64,000 nt of DNA from an uncultured Duncaniella sp. (GTDB lineage: Bacteria; Bacteroidota; Bacteroidia; Bacteroidales; Muribaculaceae): contig CAJURI010000005.1 in the NCBI GenBank assembly GCA_910588795.1, positions 1 through 64,000 on the forward strand. Reading direction: 5' to 3'. The notes under the pieces are model-generated. The model was not told the origin of the DNA. It saw only the letters and a list, made by a program, of their open reading frames with translations, and did no database searches. Positions 52,369-60,609 of the stretch are shown here, piece after piece. The position numbers and the translations under genes are program-made. Each line of letters begins with the position of its first letter. The stretch's first letter is position 1.

Positions 52369-52626
52369 TTATGCAGCGAGCTTGGCTATGTGCTTTGCAA
52401 GCTTGCTCTTGAGGTTGGCTGCCTTGTTCTTCGAGATAGCTTTCTTGGATGCGAGACGGTCAAGCATAGCACCTACTTTGCGGAATTTTGCCTCAGCCTC
52501 AGCCTTGTCGGTCATTTTGCGAAGATTGCGCACTGCATTGCGGGCAGTCTTGGCATAGTAGCGGTTGCGGAGGCGACGTGATTCAGTCTGACGGATTCTC
52601 TTTAAGGATGATTTATGATTTGCCAT
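52369..52626 (-). CDS. rpsT: 30S ribosomal protein S20
   Basis: An 85-residue basic protein that binds 16S rRNA near the 5' domain. It has the S20 signature MANHKSSLKRIRQTESRRLRNRYYAKTARNAVR at the start and KAISKNKAANLKSKLAKHIAKL at the end. Length is normal. It lies between two identical tRNA-Glu genes on the same strand and is probably co-transcribed with them from the promoter at 52762-52793. Confidence 0.97.
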   Translation of the reverse strand: MANHKSSLKRIRQTESRRLRNRYYAKTARNAVRNLRKMTDKAEAEAKFRKVGAMLDRLASKKAISKNKAANLKSKLAKHIAKLAA

Positions 52627-52655
52627 CTGTGATATGTGATTTTTTGTTTTTATTG

Positions 52656-52727
52656 TAGCCCATAGGAGAATCGAACTCCTCTTTCAAGAATGAAAATCTT
52701 GCGTCCTAGCCGATAGACGAATGGGCC
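52656..52727 (-). tRNA. tRNA-Glu, anticodon TTC (copy 2)
   Basis: Identical to the copy at 52232-52303, 5' end at 52727. First gene of the tRNA-Glu, rpsT, tRNA-Glu run. Confidence 0.95.
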
Positions 52728-52761
52728 TTGCTGAAAAAGCACAGGTGCTCAAAAGCGATTG

Positions 52762-52793
52762 CAAAGTTAGTGAGTTTTTTTTTATTGGGCAAA
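52762..52793 (-). promoter_or_regulatory. Promoter for the tRNA-Glu/rpsT unit
   Basis: On the minus strand TTTG (52793-52790), 20 bases, then TAACTTTG (52769-52762), 35 bases before the tRNA. It is a perfect consensus. Confidence 0.85.
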
Positions 52794-52812
52794 CTTTTTG
52801 ATTATTTTTTAT

Positions 52813-52820
52813 TAATTTTG
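52813..52820 (+). promoter_or_regulatory. -7 promoter box for recO
   Basis: TAATTTTG, 32 bases before the recO ATG at 52853. Confidence 0.55.
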
Positions 52821-52852
52821 CATCAGCAGTCATTGCACCGATCTATAAATCA

Positions 52853-53572
52853 ATGAAAATCTCGTTAATAGCTCTCAAAACCACCCGATACAGCGACACC
52901 CAGAATATCCTCACGGCCTATAGCCGTGAACTGGGCAGAGTGTCCATGTCGGTGCCGGCGGGCAAAGGGAAAGAGGCGTCAAGAATCAGGGCTCTGACCA
53001 TGCCGCTGGGCCTCCTTGAATGCGAGACCGACGTGAAGCCCGGAAAGGAGGTCCTGCCTATGCGCCAGGTGCGTCCGCTCGCGGCTCTTGCCGCCATGCG
53101 TTCTGATCCATTGAGGCAGATGGTGGCTATGTTCATAGCCGAGGTACTTTCAGTGGTGCTCCGCGAGAGTGTTCCTGACGAGAGTGTGTTCCGTTATATC
53201 GAAAGTTCTGTCAGGTGCCTTGACTCCGCTTTCGGCAGGATGGCTGCGAATTTTCACATATGCTTTCTTATCAATCTCGGCAGACTGCTTGGCATAGAAC
53301 CTGATGTCACCACCTATGCGCCGGGGATGGTTATGGACCTGCGTGACGGTATATGGAGGCACACTCTGCCCTCTCATCCCGAGTGGCTTCCTCCGGCCGA
53401 GGCCGCTGCTGCAGCGGACATGCTGAGGATGACATTCTCCAATATGGCGATGTTCAGACTCTCACGCGAGCAGCGTTCACGCGCTCTGGATGTGGTGCTG
53501 CGGTATTACGGCATGCACATCGCCCCGTTAAGTCATGTCAGATCGCTCGCTATACTGAGGTCTATGTTTTGA
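52853..53572 (+). CDS. recO: DNA repair protein RecO
   Basis: A 239-residue protein that loads RecA on gapped DNA with RecF and RecR. The OB-fold N-terminus is recognisable (ALKTTRYSDTQNILTAYSRELGRVS and VPAGKGKE), followed by the helical C-terminal part. The C-terminal zinc finger seen in many RecO proteins is absent, as in other Bacteroidetes. Its end overlaps the convergent small membrane protein gene by 11 bases. Confidence 0.9.
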   Translation: MKISLIALKTTRYSDTQNILTAYSRELGRVSMSVPAGKGKEASRIRALTMPLGLLECETDVKPGKEVLPMRQVRPLAALAAMRSDPLRQMVAMFIAEVLSVVLRESVPDESVFRYIESSVRCLDSAFGRMAANFHICFLINLGRLLGIEPDVTTYAPGMVMDLRDGIWRHTLPSHPEWLPPAEAAAAADMLRMTFSNMAMFRLSREQRSRALDVVLRYYGMHIAPLSHVRSLAILRSMF

Positions 53573-53789
53573 CCTTCACGGTCATCCCTTCGGCCACAGC
53601 GGCCTTGTCACACGTCCTTTCTTCGTTGATAGTCGATTCTATGGCACGCCGGCGCAGTTCGGCGAGTGCTTTGCGGTGGGCACGATGGATGTAGACACGG
53701 TTGATGCACATGCCTGTCATTGATACGAACACTATTAGGGCGATAATAGCGAGCCACATGAGGATTTCGTGAGAGTCAAGAGGGTTCAT
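53562..53789 (-). CDS. Small single-pass membrane protein
   Basis: A 75-residue protein not assigned to a family. It has a short polar head (MNPLDSHEI), one transmembrane helix (about residues 10-31, LMWLAIIALIVFVSMTGMCI), then a basic, helical, charged tail (HRAHRKALAELRRRAIESTINEER). The ATG at 53787-53789 is preferred to an upstream one because it gives a clean N-in helix. The coding status rests on sequence character only; its 3' end overlaps recO by 11 bases. There is no clear promoter. Confidence 0.6.
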   Translation of the reverse strand: MNPLDSHEILMWLAIIALIVFVSMTGMCINRVYIHRAHRKALAELRRRAIESTINEERTCDKAAVAEGMTVKVKT

Positions 53790-53891
53790 AGCACATTGTT
53801 TATTGGTATAACATTTTCCCGCATTTGCCGGTTGCGTGAGCATAAGTTAAAATTGCATGCGTGCAATGTTAATTATTCGCTGCTTTTGATG

Positions 53892-53899
53892 TAACTTTG
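53892..53899 (+). promoter_or_regulatory. -7 box five bases before the GNAT ATG
   Basis: TAACTTTG, then CACCC and ATG at 53905. A small perfect palindrome, ATTGCA-TGCG-TGCAAT (53852-53867), lies just upstream and could be an operator. Confidence 0.5.
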
Positions 53900-53904
53900 C
53901 ACCC

Positions 53905-54420
53905 ATGCAAGAGATGGAAGATGGCATATGTGTCAGGAGGGTGGTTCCTGAGGATGCCGCTCAGATTTCTGAGATATACAATTATTATATAGAAGAGACC
54001 ACCGTATCGTTTGAGGTCGATCCCATAAGTGTGGAGGCTATGCGCAACCGCATAGCCTCCATTTCCGAGAGGTTCCCTTATTTTGTCGCCGAGTGCGGCG
54101 GGGTGATCGTGGGTTATTGCTATGCCCACGAATGGAAAGAGCGTCCTGCTTATTCACGAACCTTTGAGAACACCGTGTATCTCCGCAGGGATGCCGTGGC
54201 GCATGGAGTGGGAGCACGGTTGATGAGAACTCTCATCGATGCTTGCCGCGAAATGGGCTGTCACGCGTTGATCGCATGCATAACTACCGAGAATGAGGGG
54301 AGCCAGCGGTTCCATGAATCACTCGGGTTCCGTGAGGTGTCGCATTTCCGTGAGGTGGGCTACAAGCTCGGACGCTATCTCGATGTCACTGACATGGAAC
54401 TCCTGATAGAAGACCGGTAA
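53905..54420 (+). CDS. GNAT-family N-acetyltransferase, phosphinothricin/MnaT-like
   Basis: A 171-residue acetyl-CoA-dependent acetyltransferase. It opens with ICVRRVVPEDAAQISEIYNYYIEET, then VAECGGVIVGYCYAHEWKERPAY. The acetyl-CoA pyrophosphate loop sits around RRDAVAHGVGARLMRTL, and the C-terminus has SQRFHESLGFREVSHFREVGYKLGRYLDV. This is the Pat/YncA (MnaT) subgroup that acetylates amino groups of phosphinothricin-like compounds or methionine derivatives; the substrate is not assignable. The ATG at 53905 would give a leaderless mRNA; Met4 (53914) is the alternative. Confidence 0.88.
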   Translation: MQEMEDGICVRRVVPEDAAQISEIYNYYIEETTVSFEVDPISVEAMRNRIASISERFPYFVAECGGVIVGYCYAHEWKERPAYSRTFENTVYLRRDAVAHGVGARLMRTLIDACREMGCHALIACITTENEGSQRFHESLGFREVSHFREVGYKLGRYLDVTDMELLIEDR

Positions 54421-54455
54421 TTCCCTATCGGTAACATTTATTATTAAACAAACTC

Positions 54456-55700
54456 TTAGCTCTTGGGTGCTGTCTCTTTCTGTATGAAGATGAACACCAG
54501 GGCTATTGCCGCTGCTACGATATACGGGAGGAACATGGTGTGAAAACCGTGGCCGCTGCTGCTGAGTGCCGACGGTATGTTCTGGAGTATGCCTCCGAAT
54601 ATGAACATTATGCCGTTGATGAACGCTGACGACGTGCCTACGAGCGGTCCGCCTGCCACATCTCCGCCCACTGAGAATGCAAGCATATGGGCCGTGGCTC
54701 CCATGCCGATCATGAACATCATCACGCACATAAGCCACATGGGCATCTCGACGTATATCGTCAGCACGAGTCCTGCGATTATCATGAGGGCACCTATCAC
54801 CGACGGTTTGCGGCGGCTTGCTATCCTGTTGCTCCACTGCGGCCAGAAGCATGACCCTGCCGCCAGTCCGAGCCACAGAAGGGCTGTGCCTATGTAGCCT
54901 GATGCGCCATATCCGTAGTGCTCGAATATCTTGGGCACCCACACTACCCCGAGTGCGAGATTCAGTCCGAATATGATGCCTCCCCACATTGCGGCGATCC
55001 ACATCTGTGGTTTCTTGAATATCTGAAGGAGATTGTTGCCAACCACTTTGAAGGGATTCCTTGTCACAGGCACCGGCTGGGGATTGCGCATGTATATGAA
55101 TGCAAGCACCACAAGCACCACTCCTATAATCCCGAGATAAGTGAACAGCTGCTCATAACTCATATGCTTCAGAAGTGCCTCGATAATAGGCTGCTGCACG
55201 GCCGAGCCTACCGAAGAGAGAGTCTGCACATATCCGAACATAGTGCCGTAGGCAGCCATGCCGAACCATACGCCGCCTATGTATCCGGCACCCACAAATC
55301 CGCAGCACGCGCCAAGTGCCATAAGCACCTGTGCGAGAAGGATCACGGTGTAGGATTCCGCTATGCCGTAAAGGAACACTCCGGCAGTTACGAAGATGAA
55401 GGCTGGGATCATCACACGGCGCGAACCGAAACAGTCAAGGAATGCTCCTCCGAAGAACTGGAAGAGTGCGAAAGCCCATGTATAGGTCCCGGCTATGAGG
55501 GTGAGATGCCACGTGTCAAGGCTCAGATGCTTCTGAATATCCCCCTGCACGTCGGAGAACATTGTCTGGATGTTGAAAAGATAGATCACGAACACGGTGG
55601 CGAGTATCCACACCCACCAAGCCATAGGTCCGCCCTGGCGGTATCTTGTGCCGCCCGGCTGTATTCCGGGAAGTTTTGTCCCGTTTGTCTGAGTTGTCAT
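54456..55700 (-). CDS. MFS transporter, partner of guanine deaminase
   Basis: A 414-residue carrier with about 12 transmembrane helices. The first is near residue 30 (WVWILATVFVIYLF), and MFS-typical loops include FLDCFGSRRVMIP after helix 2. The middle loop and second half begin near residue 215. It resembles the oxalate/formate-antiporter-like branch, but branch alone does not define a substrate. It overlaps the stop of the guanine deaminase gene by four bases (ATGA at 55697-55700), which suggests that it moves guanine or a related purine, by inference from context. Confidence 0.85.
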   Translation of the reverse strand: MTTQTNGTKLPGIQPGGTRYRQGGPMAWWVWILATVFVIYLFNIQTMFSDVQGDIQKHLSLDTWHLTLIAGTYTWAFALFQFFGGAFLDCFGSRRVMIPAFIFVTAGVFLYGIAESYTVILLAQVLMALGACCGFVGAGYIGGVWFGMAAYGTMFGYVQTLSSVGSAVQQPIIEALLKHMSYEQLFTYLGIIGVVLVVLAFIYMRNPQPVPVTRNPFKVVGNNLLQIFKKPQMWIAAMWGGIIFGLNLALGVVWVPKIFEHYGYGASGYIGTALLWLGLAAGSCFWPQWSNRIASRRKPSVIGALMIIAGLVLTIYVEMPMWLMCVMMFMIGMGATAHMLAFSVGGDVAGGPLVGTSSAFINGIMFIFGGILQNIPSALSSSGHGFHTMFLPYIVAAAIALVFIFIQKETAPKS

Positions 55701-57148
55701 TTCTGTGATGTTTTAGGGTCCGTTGTCGATTCCTGTGGCGCATGCGGCTGCTGTGCTGCGTCTATGTCTGCCGCATACATGTATTTTCTGTCTCGGTTAC
55801 GGTCATACACCTTTCGTCCGGCCACATAGGTTGCCATATTGATGGTGTTGAGACCGAGGGTCATTATCACAAACAGTTTCTCAAAGATGTCGCCGGTGAA
55901 TTTCATGCGCCATGCGGCAAATTCCGACGGCTTGAGGTCTACCACAGCAAGATCTGCCTCATATCCCGGGGCAAGCGAGCCTATGGTGTTCTCGAGGTGA
56001 AGCGCTTCGGCTCCTCCGCGTGTGGCAAGATAGAAGCTTTTCACAGCGTCGAGGTTGCGCATATGCAGCATTGCCACCTTGTATGCTTCGTTGAGCTGGC
56101 GCGGTATCGAGAAATTGGTGCCTCCGCCAACATCTGTCCCCATGCCTACACGTACCGGGCGCGACTGCTCCTTGGCTTCCCAGTACTTGAACTCTCCGTC
56201 ACCGAGGAACAGGTTGGACGACGGGCAGTGTGCCACTCCGCAGTCACACTGGTGGAGTGTCTGCCATTCCTCTTCACGGACTATGCAGCAGTGGGCCATG
56301 ATGGAGCGTTTGTCCACAAGCCCGAAATGCCTGTACACCTCAGTATAGTTGGGCTGGTCAGGGAAAAGCTGTGTCACCCAGTCTATCTCGCTCTGCACTT
56401 CATCGAGGTGGGTGTGCATGTACACCCCCTGGTCGATGTAACGCTGGTAGAGTTCACCGGCCAGGCGAAGCTGCTCCGGAGTGGAGGTCGGTGCGAAGCG
56501 AGGTATGATGGCATAGAGCTGGCGTCCGCGGTGATGCCATTTCTTCAGCAGCTTCTCTGCAAGAAGTATGGATTCTTCGGCCGAGGAATCCTTGAGTGAG
56601 TCGGGGAGATTGCGGTCCTGAAGCACCTTGCCTGATATCATGCGTGTGTCGTAACGCTCCGATTCCTCGAAGAAGGCGTCGACTGACGTCTCGAATGTCG
56701 TGGCGAAGACATTGGCTGTAGTGGTGCCCTGCTCGAGAAGCTGCTTGAAGAACTCATGAGCCACTTCATCGGCAAAGGCCTTGTCCTTGAATTTTGATTC
56801 AGTAGGAAAGGTGTACTGGTTGAGCCAATTGAGAAGAGTGTCGCCGAACGAACCTATCATAGGGGACTGCACATAGTGCACATGGCAGTCAATGAATCCG
56901 GGCATTATGATGGCGTCCTTGTAGACATCGATATCTTTGAGCTGCGGATAATTCTTTATTGTCTGGTCATAGTCCCCCACATCCAGGATGTGGCCGTCCT
57001 GCATCACTATCAGGCCGTCGGTATAGTAGTCGTAACATTCCTGTTCGGCTCTCAGGAACGGGTCGTCCTTGAATGAGAGCATCTGTCCCCTCACACCCTT
57101 TAGCGGTGTTCCCTGAGGGTTGACTGGTAGAGCTGTGGGCTTATTCAT
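55697..57148 (-). CDS. guaD: Guanine deaminase
   Basis: A 483-residue amidohydrolase that converts guanine to xanthine and ammonia. The metal site is visible: HVH in GFIDCHVHYVQSPMIG, then HTHLDEVQSE, HCCIVREEE and the catalytic aspartate in GMGTDVGGG. The guanine-deaminase-specific phrases TLLNWLNQYTFPTE and HCPSSNLFLGDGEF match GuaD rather than atrazine-type relatives. It is the first gene of a two-gene unit with the MFS carrier. No clear -7 box was seen in the 157-base gap upstream, which also holds the Nqr terminator. Confidence 0.94.
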   Translation of the reverse strand: MNKPTALPVNPQGTPLKGVRGQMLSFKDDPFLRAEQECYDYYTDGLIVMQDGHILDVGDYDQTIKNYPQLKDIDVYKDAIIMPGFIDCHVHYVQSPMIGSFGDTLLNWLNQYTFPTESKFKDKAFADEVAHEFFKQLLEQGTTTANVFATTFETSVDAFFEESERYDTRMISGKVLQDRNLPDSLKDSSAEESILLAEKLLKKWHHRGRQLYAIIPRFAPTSTPEQLRLAGELYQRYIDQGVYMHTHLDEVQSEIDWVTQLFPDQPNYTEVYRHFGLVDKRSIMAHCCIVREEEWQTLHQCDCGVAHCPSSNLFLGDGEFKYWEAKEQSRPVRVGMGTDVGGGTNFSIPRQLNEAYKVAMLHMRNLDAVKSFYLATRGGAEALHLENTIGSLAPGYEADLAVVDLKPSEFAAWRMKFTGDIFEKLFVIMTLGLNTINMATYVAGRKVYDRNRDRKYMYAADIDAAQQPHAPQESTTDPKTSQK

Positions 57149-57231
57149 AGTCGGTATATATTTATTTAGATTACTTTAAATATAACCTTAAAAAACACTA
57201 AATAGTTCTTCCGCTGGTCCGGATATTTGAC

Positions 57232-57280
57232 AGAAGGCATCGCCGATAAACTGTATCAAGGCTTATCGGCGATGCCTTCT
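57232..57280 (-). terminator. Hairpin after nqrF
   Basis: A perfect 18-base stem (57232-57249 with 57263-57280) around a 13-base loop, 26 bases after the nqrF stop. There is no strong T run. Confidence 0.75.
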
Positions 57281-57305
57281 GTGAGATCTGTTCCAATGCG
57301 GAGAG

Positions 57306-58571
57306 TTATCCTCCGAAGTTGTCGTAGTGTATCGACTCAGGGTCTACCCCGAGGTCGTCAAGCATTTTGTTGACAGCCGAGCTCATGGGACCGGGGCCAC
57401 ACATGTAGTATTCGATATCCTCGGGATCGGGATGGTTCTTGAGGTATGTCTCATAGATCACCTGATGAACGAATCCGGGCGTATATTTCACTCCTGCGGC
57501 GTCGGCAGCCGGATCAGGGCGGTCGAGCGCAAGATGGAACTTGAAGTTGGGGAACTCTTTCTCAAGCTCAAGGAAGTCATTGAGATAGAACACCTCGTTA
57601 AGGGCGCGCGCGCCGTAGAAATAGTTCATCACGCGGTCAGTGGTGTGAAGTGTCTTGGTCATCCACATTATCTGTGCGCGCAGGGGTGCCATGCCCGCGC
57701 CTCCTCCTATCCACATCATTTCGGCTTTTGAGTCCACTATGGGGTGGAAATCACCGTAGGGGCCGGACATGACAACTTTGTCGCCCGGTTTGAGCGTGAA
57801 TATGTAGCTCGATGCTATACCCGGCATCACATCCTGGAATCCAGTCTGGGGTTTCGGTTTGAAGGGGGGGGTGGCGATGCGCACGGTTAGCATTATCCTG
57901 TCACCCTCCTCCGGATAGTTTGCCATGGAGTAGGCTCTGACTGTGGTCTCCGTGTTGCGGCATTTCAGGCCGAAAAGCCCGAATTTATTCCATGCCGGAA
58001 GGTATTCATCCCCTATGAGCGATTTGTCTATGTCCTTGTCATAGTCCATCTCATATTTGGGGATCTTTATCTGTGCATAGGAGCCGGGTATGAAGTCCAT
58101 GTGCGCTCCCTTGGGGAGTGCGACGATGAACTCCTTGATGAATGTGGCTACATTCCTGTTGGATATGACCTCACACTCCCATTCCTTGACGTCGAGGGCC
58201 GAGGCGGGAATTCCCACCGAGCAGTCCTCCTTGACCTTCACCTGGCAGCCCAGACGCCAGTGTTCCTGCTGCTGCTTGCGTGAGAAGTGCACTTTCTCGG
58301 TAGGCAGGATGTCGCCGCCCCCCGAGAACACCTGGCATTTGCACTGTCCGCAGCTACCTTTGCCTCCGCAGGCCGACGAAAGGAATATGTTATGGTCGGC
58401 GAAAGTCGATAGCAGGGTCTTGCCTGACTCAGCCTCCAGGACTTTGTCATTGTTGATGGTGATCTTCACCTTGCCCGAATGTACGAGATATTTCTTGGCG
58501 ATGAGCAGGATTATCACAAGTGCGAGTGTGATAATCAGGAATATGATCACGCCTGACAGTATCGTTAGCAT
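57306..58571 (-). CDS. nqrF: Na+-translocating NADH:quinone reductase subunit F
   Basis: A 421-residue subunit that takes electrons from NADH. One N-terminal helix (about 5-25) anchors it. The [2Fe-2S] domain has cysteines 68, 74, 77 and 109 (SACGGKGSCGQCKC, then LGCQVKV). The ferredoxin-reductase part has the FAD motif RAYSMANYPEE and the NAD motif GGGAGMAPLRAQI. It ends with the family's HYDNFGG. A run of eight C is present in the coding strand near the motif ATPPFKP. Last gene of the nqr operon. Confidence 0.97.
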   Translation of the reverse strand: MLTILSGVIIFLIITLALVIILLIAKKYLVHSGKVKITINNDKVLEAESGKTLLSTFADHNIFLSSACGGKGSCGQCKCQVFSGGGDILPTEKVHFSRKQQQEHWRLGCQVKVKEDCSVGIPASALDVKEWECEVISNRNVATFIKEFIVALPKGAHMDFIPGSYAQIKIPKYEMDYDKDIDKSLIGDEYLPAWNKFGLFGLKCRNTETTVRAYSMANYPEEGDRIMLTVRIATPPFKPKPQTGFQDVMPGIASSYIFTLKPGDKVVMSGPYGDFHPIVDSKAEMMWIGGGAGMAPLRAQIMWMTKTLHTTDRVMNYFYGARALNEVFYLNDFLELEKEFPNFKFHLALDRPDPAADAAGVKYTPGFVHQVIYETYLKNHPDPEDIEYYMCGPGPMSSAVNKMLDDLGVDPESIHYDNFGG

Positions 58572-58593
58572 TGTCTATGTAATGTTTTATAGA

Positions 58594-59211
58594 TTAGATC
58601 TTTATTCCGAGGAAACTCATGAACGCAATCCCCATGAGTGCGGTGATTATGAATGTTATCCCCACTCCGCGCAGCGGTCGTGGTATGTTGGAATACTCCG
58701 CGAGCCGCTCTCGTATGGCCGCGATCGCCGTAATGGCGAGAAGCCAGCCGAGGCCCCATCCGCCTCCTGCGCAGACTGCTGTCCATATGCTCGGGAAATC
58801 ACGCTGCTGCATGAACAGTGAGCCGCCGAGTATGGCGCAGTTCACCGCTATCAGAGGCAGGAAGATGCCGAGCGACGAGTAGAGCGAAGGGCTGTACTTC
58901 TCAACGGCCATCTCCACAAGCTGGGTCATGGATGCTATAACGGCTATGAACATTATGAGCGAGAGAAAACTCAGGTCCACTGTGGCATACTCTGCGCCGA
59001 GCCATTTGAGTGCTCCGGGACGAAGCACGTAGTTTTCGAGAAGATAGTTCACCGGAAGGGTCACCACAAGCATGAAGGTGACTGCCACACCGAGTCCGAA
59101 TGCGGTCTTGACATTCTTGGATACCGCTATGAACGAACACATGCCTAAGAAATAGGCGAATATCATGTTGTCGACAAATATCGACCTGATGAAGATATTG
59201 AGATTTTCCAT
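58594..59211 (-). CDS. nqrE: Na+-translocating NADH:quinone reductase subunit E
   Basis: A 205-residue membrane subunit with six helices, the first two reading MIFAYFLGMCSFIAVSKNVKTA. With NqrD it coordinates a membrane-embedded iron centre through cysteines (Cys in LGMCSF and VNCAILGGS), as seen in known Nqr structures. It closely resembles RnfA, but the full nqr gene order settles the identity. It lies 3 bases after nqrD. Confidence 0.96.
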   Translation of the reverse strand: MENLNIFIRSIFVDNMIFAYFLGMCSFIAVSKNVKTAFGLGVAVTFMLVVTLPVNYLLENYVLRPGALKWLGAEYATVDLSFLSLIMFIAVIASMTQLVEMAVEKYSPSLYSSLGIFLPLIAVNCAILGGSLFMQQRDFPSIWTAVCAGGGWGLGWLLAITAIAAIRERLAEYSNIPRPLRGVGITFIITALMGIAFMSFLGIKI

Positions 59212-59214
59212 TCT

Positions 59215-59841
59215 TTAGTCCTCCTGTAGATCTTTGTTGACACTGCGCTGTACCCATATTATGCACGCCACCACGATGAGTGCCATCGGTGGGAGGATCA
59301 TAAGGCCGTTGTTGACATAGCCGTTGTCGTAGCACCACTGGGGTATCACATGGTAGCCCAGCAGGGTGCCTGAGCCAAACAGCTCGCGGAAGAACCCTAC
59401 GATGACAAGGATTATCGCATATCCAAGGCCGTTGCCGACACCGTCGAGAAACGATGGCCATGGCCGGTTGCCCATGGCGAATGCCTCAAGCCTGCCCATG
59501 AGTATGCAGTTGGTGATGATGAGGCCTATGAACACCGAAAGCTGTTTCGATGCGCTGTAGGCGTAGGCCTTGAGCACCTGATCGACTATCACCACAAGTC
59601 CAGCCACCACCACGAGCTGAACTATGATGCGGATGTTGGTGGGAATGGTGTTGCGTATGAGTGAGATTATTACGTTGGCGAACGCCAGCACGGCTATCAC
59701 CGATATGCCCATCACTATAGCCGGCTCAAGCTTTGCGGTGACGGCAAGGACTGAGCAGATGCCCAGCACCTGCACCACCACAGGATTGTTTTTGGAAAGC
59801 GGATTGAACAGTACGTCCGTATTTTTTATCTTTTCTGCCAT
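59215..59841 (-). CDS. nqrD: Na+-translocating NADH:quinone reductase subunit D
   Basis: A 208-residue membrane subunit homologous to NqrE and RnfE, with six helices. Visible segments are VVQVLGICSVLAVTAK and LIITNCILMGRLEAFA, each with the cysteine thought to help hold the iron centre shared with NqrE. It starts inside the end of nqrC (16-base overlap) and ends 3 bases before nqrE. Confidence 0.96.
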   Translation of the reverse strand: MAEKIKNTDVLFNPLSKNNPVVVQVLGICSVLAVTAKLEPAIVMGISVIAVLAFANVIISLIRNTIPTNIRIIVQLVVVAGLVVIVDQVLKAYAYSASKQLSVFIGLIITNCILMGRLEAFAMGNRPWPSFLDGVGNGLGYAIILVIVGFFRELFGSGTLLGYHVIPQWCYDNGYVNNGLMILPPMALIVVACIIWVQRSVNKDLQED

Positions 59842-60569
59842 GATTCTGATGTGTTAGGGGTCTGTTGGTCGGATAATGACTGGAGGAATTTCCGGTAGGG
59901 CACAAGACAGTTGTCAAGCATGCTCCCCACACCTTTCGAGGTGATGGTGCCGCCTGATATCCCGTCCACGTAGTCCTCGCCGTCAAGTGGCTGCTGTCCT
60001 GCCTTGACTACAGCTATGGGGCGGAAACGTCCGTCCTTGATCACCTGTTTCCCTTTGAACTGGTCACTGAAAGCCGGTTTTTCTATCTCTGCACCGAGTC
60101 CGGGGGTCTCTCCCTGATGGGCGAAGTAAGCCCCGTAGATGGTCGATCCGTCGGAATTGAAGGCTACATAACCCCATATCGGGCCCCACAGGCCGGCTCC
60201 GTACACGGGAAGTATGTATTTCCTGGAGCCGTCAAGGGTAGTGCATACGTACACAGGCAGCTGGCGGCGGTCTGCCGGCTCCTTGATCTCGTTGGCCACA
60301 TTCACGTCAAATGCTTTTGCCCCTTCGATCCGTTCCCCCTGAGCGTTTATCACATACTGTTCGGTGATGTAGCGGTTGAAGTCGGCTACGGTCTCCCCCT
60401 CTGACGGTGTGATGAGCGCGGCGGCGAGTATCTGGTTCATCTTGTCGGCGTCAATGTTCTCCTGTTGACGCCCTTTAAGTGCAAGAGATGTCGCGGCAAG
60501 GGCTGTACCTACGAGCACCACAAGCACTATTATATAGATGATGGTATATATGTTACTCTGTTTGTTCAT
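59826..60569 (-). CDS. nqrC: Na+-translocating NADH:quinone reductase subunit C
   Basis: A 247-residue subunit with one N-terminal helix (about 8-31) and a periplasmic domain that carries covalent FMN. The attachment motif reads SGGTITS (residues 205-211), where the classical form is SGAT, so Thr208 should carry the flavin, with Gly in place of Ala at the third position. The motif PVYGAGLWGPIWGYVA is typical. The start at 60567-60569 is preferred, since a longer upstream frame lacks family similarity. Confidence 0.95.
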   Translation of the reverse strand: MNKQSNIYTIIYIIVLVVLVGTALAATSLALKGRQQENIDADKMNQILAAALITPSEGETVADFNRYITEQYVINAQGERIEGAKAFDVNVANEIKEPADRRQLPVYVCTTLDGSRKYILPVYGAGLWGPIWGYVAFNSDGSTIYGAYFAHQGETPGLGAEIEKPAFSDQFKGKQVIKDGRFRPIAVVKAGQQPLDGEDYVDGISGGTITSKGVGSMLDNCLVPYRKFLQSLSDQQTPNTSESWQKR

Positions 60570-60609
60570 AATATAATTTATGTATATGTTCGGTGGATTG
60601 GTGGCTGCG

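Noticed and set aside
54918..55829. A 303-codon plus-strand frame opposite the MFS and guaD genes
   Set aside because: Spans two well-supported genes on the other strand and has histidine-rich low-information sequence.
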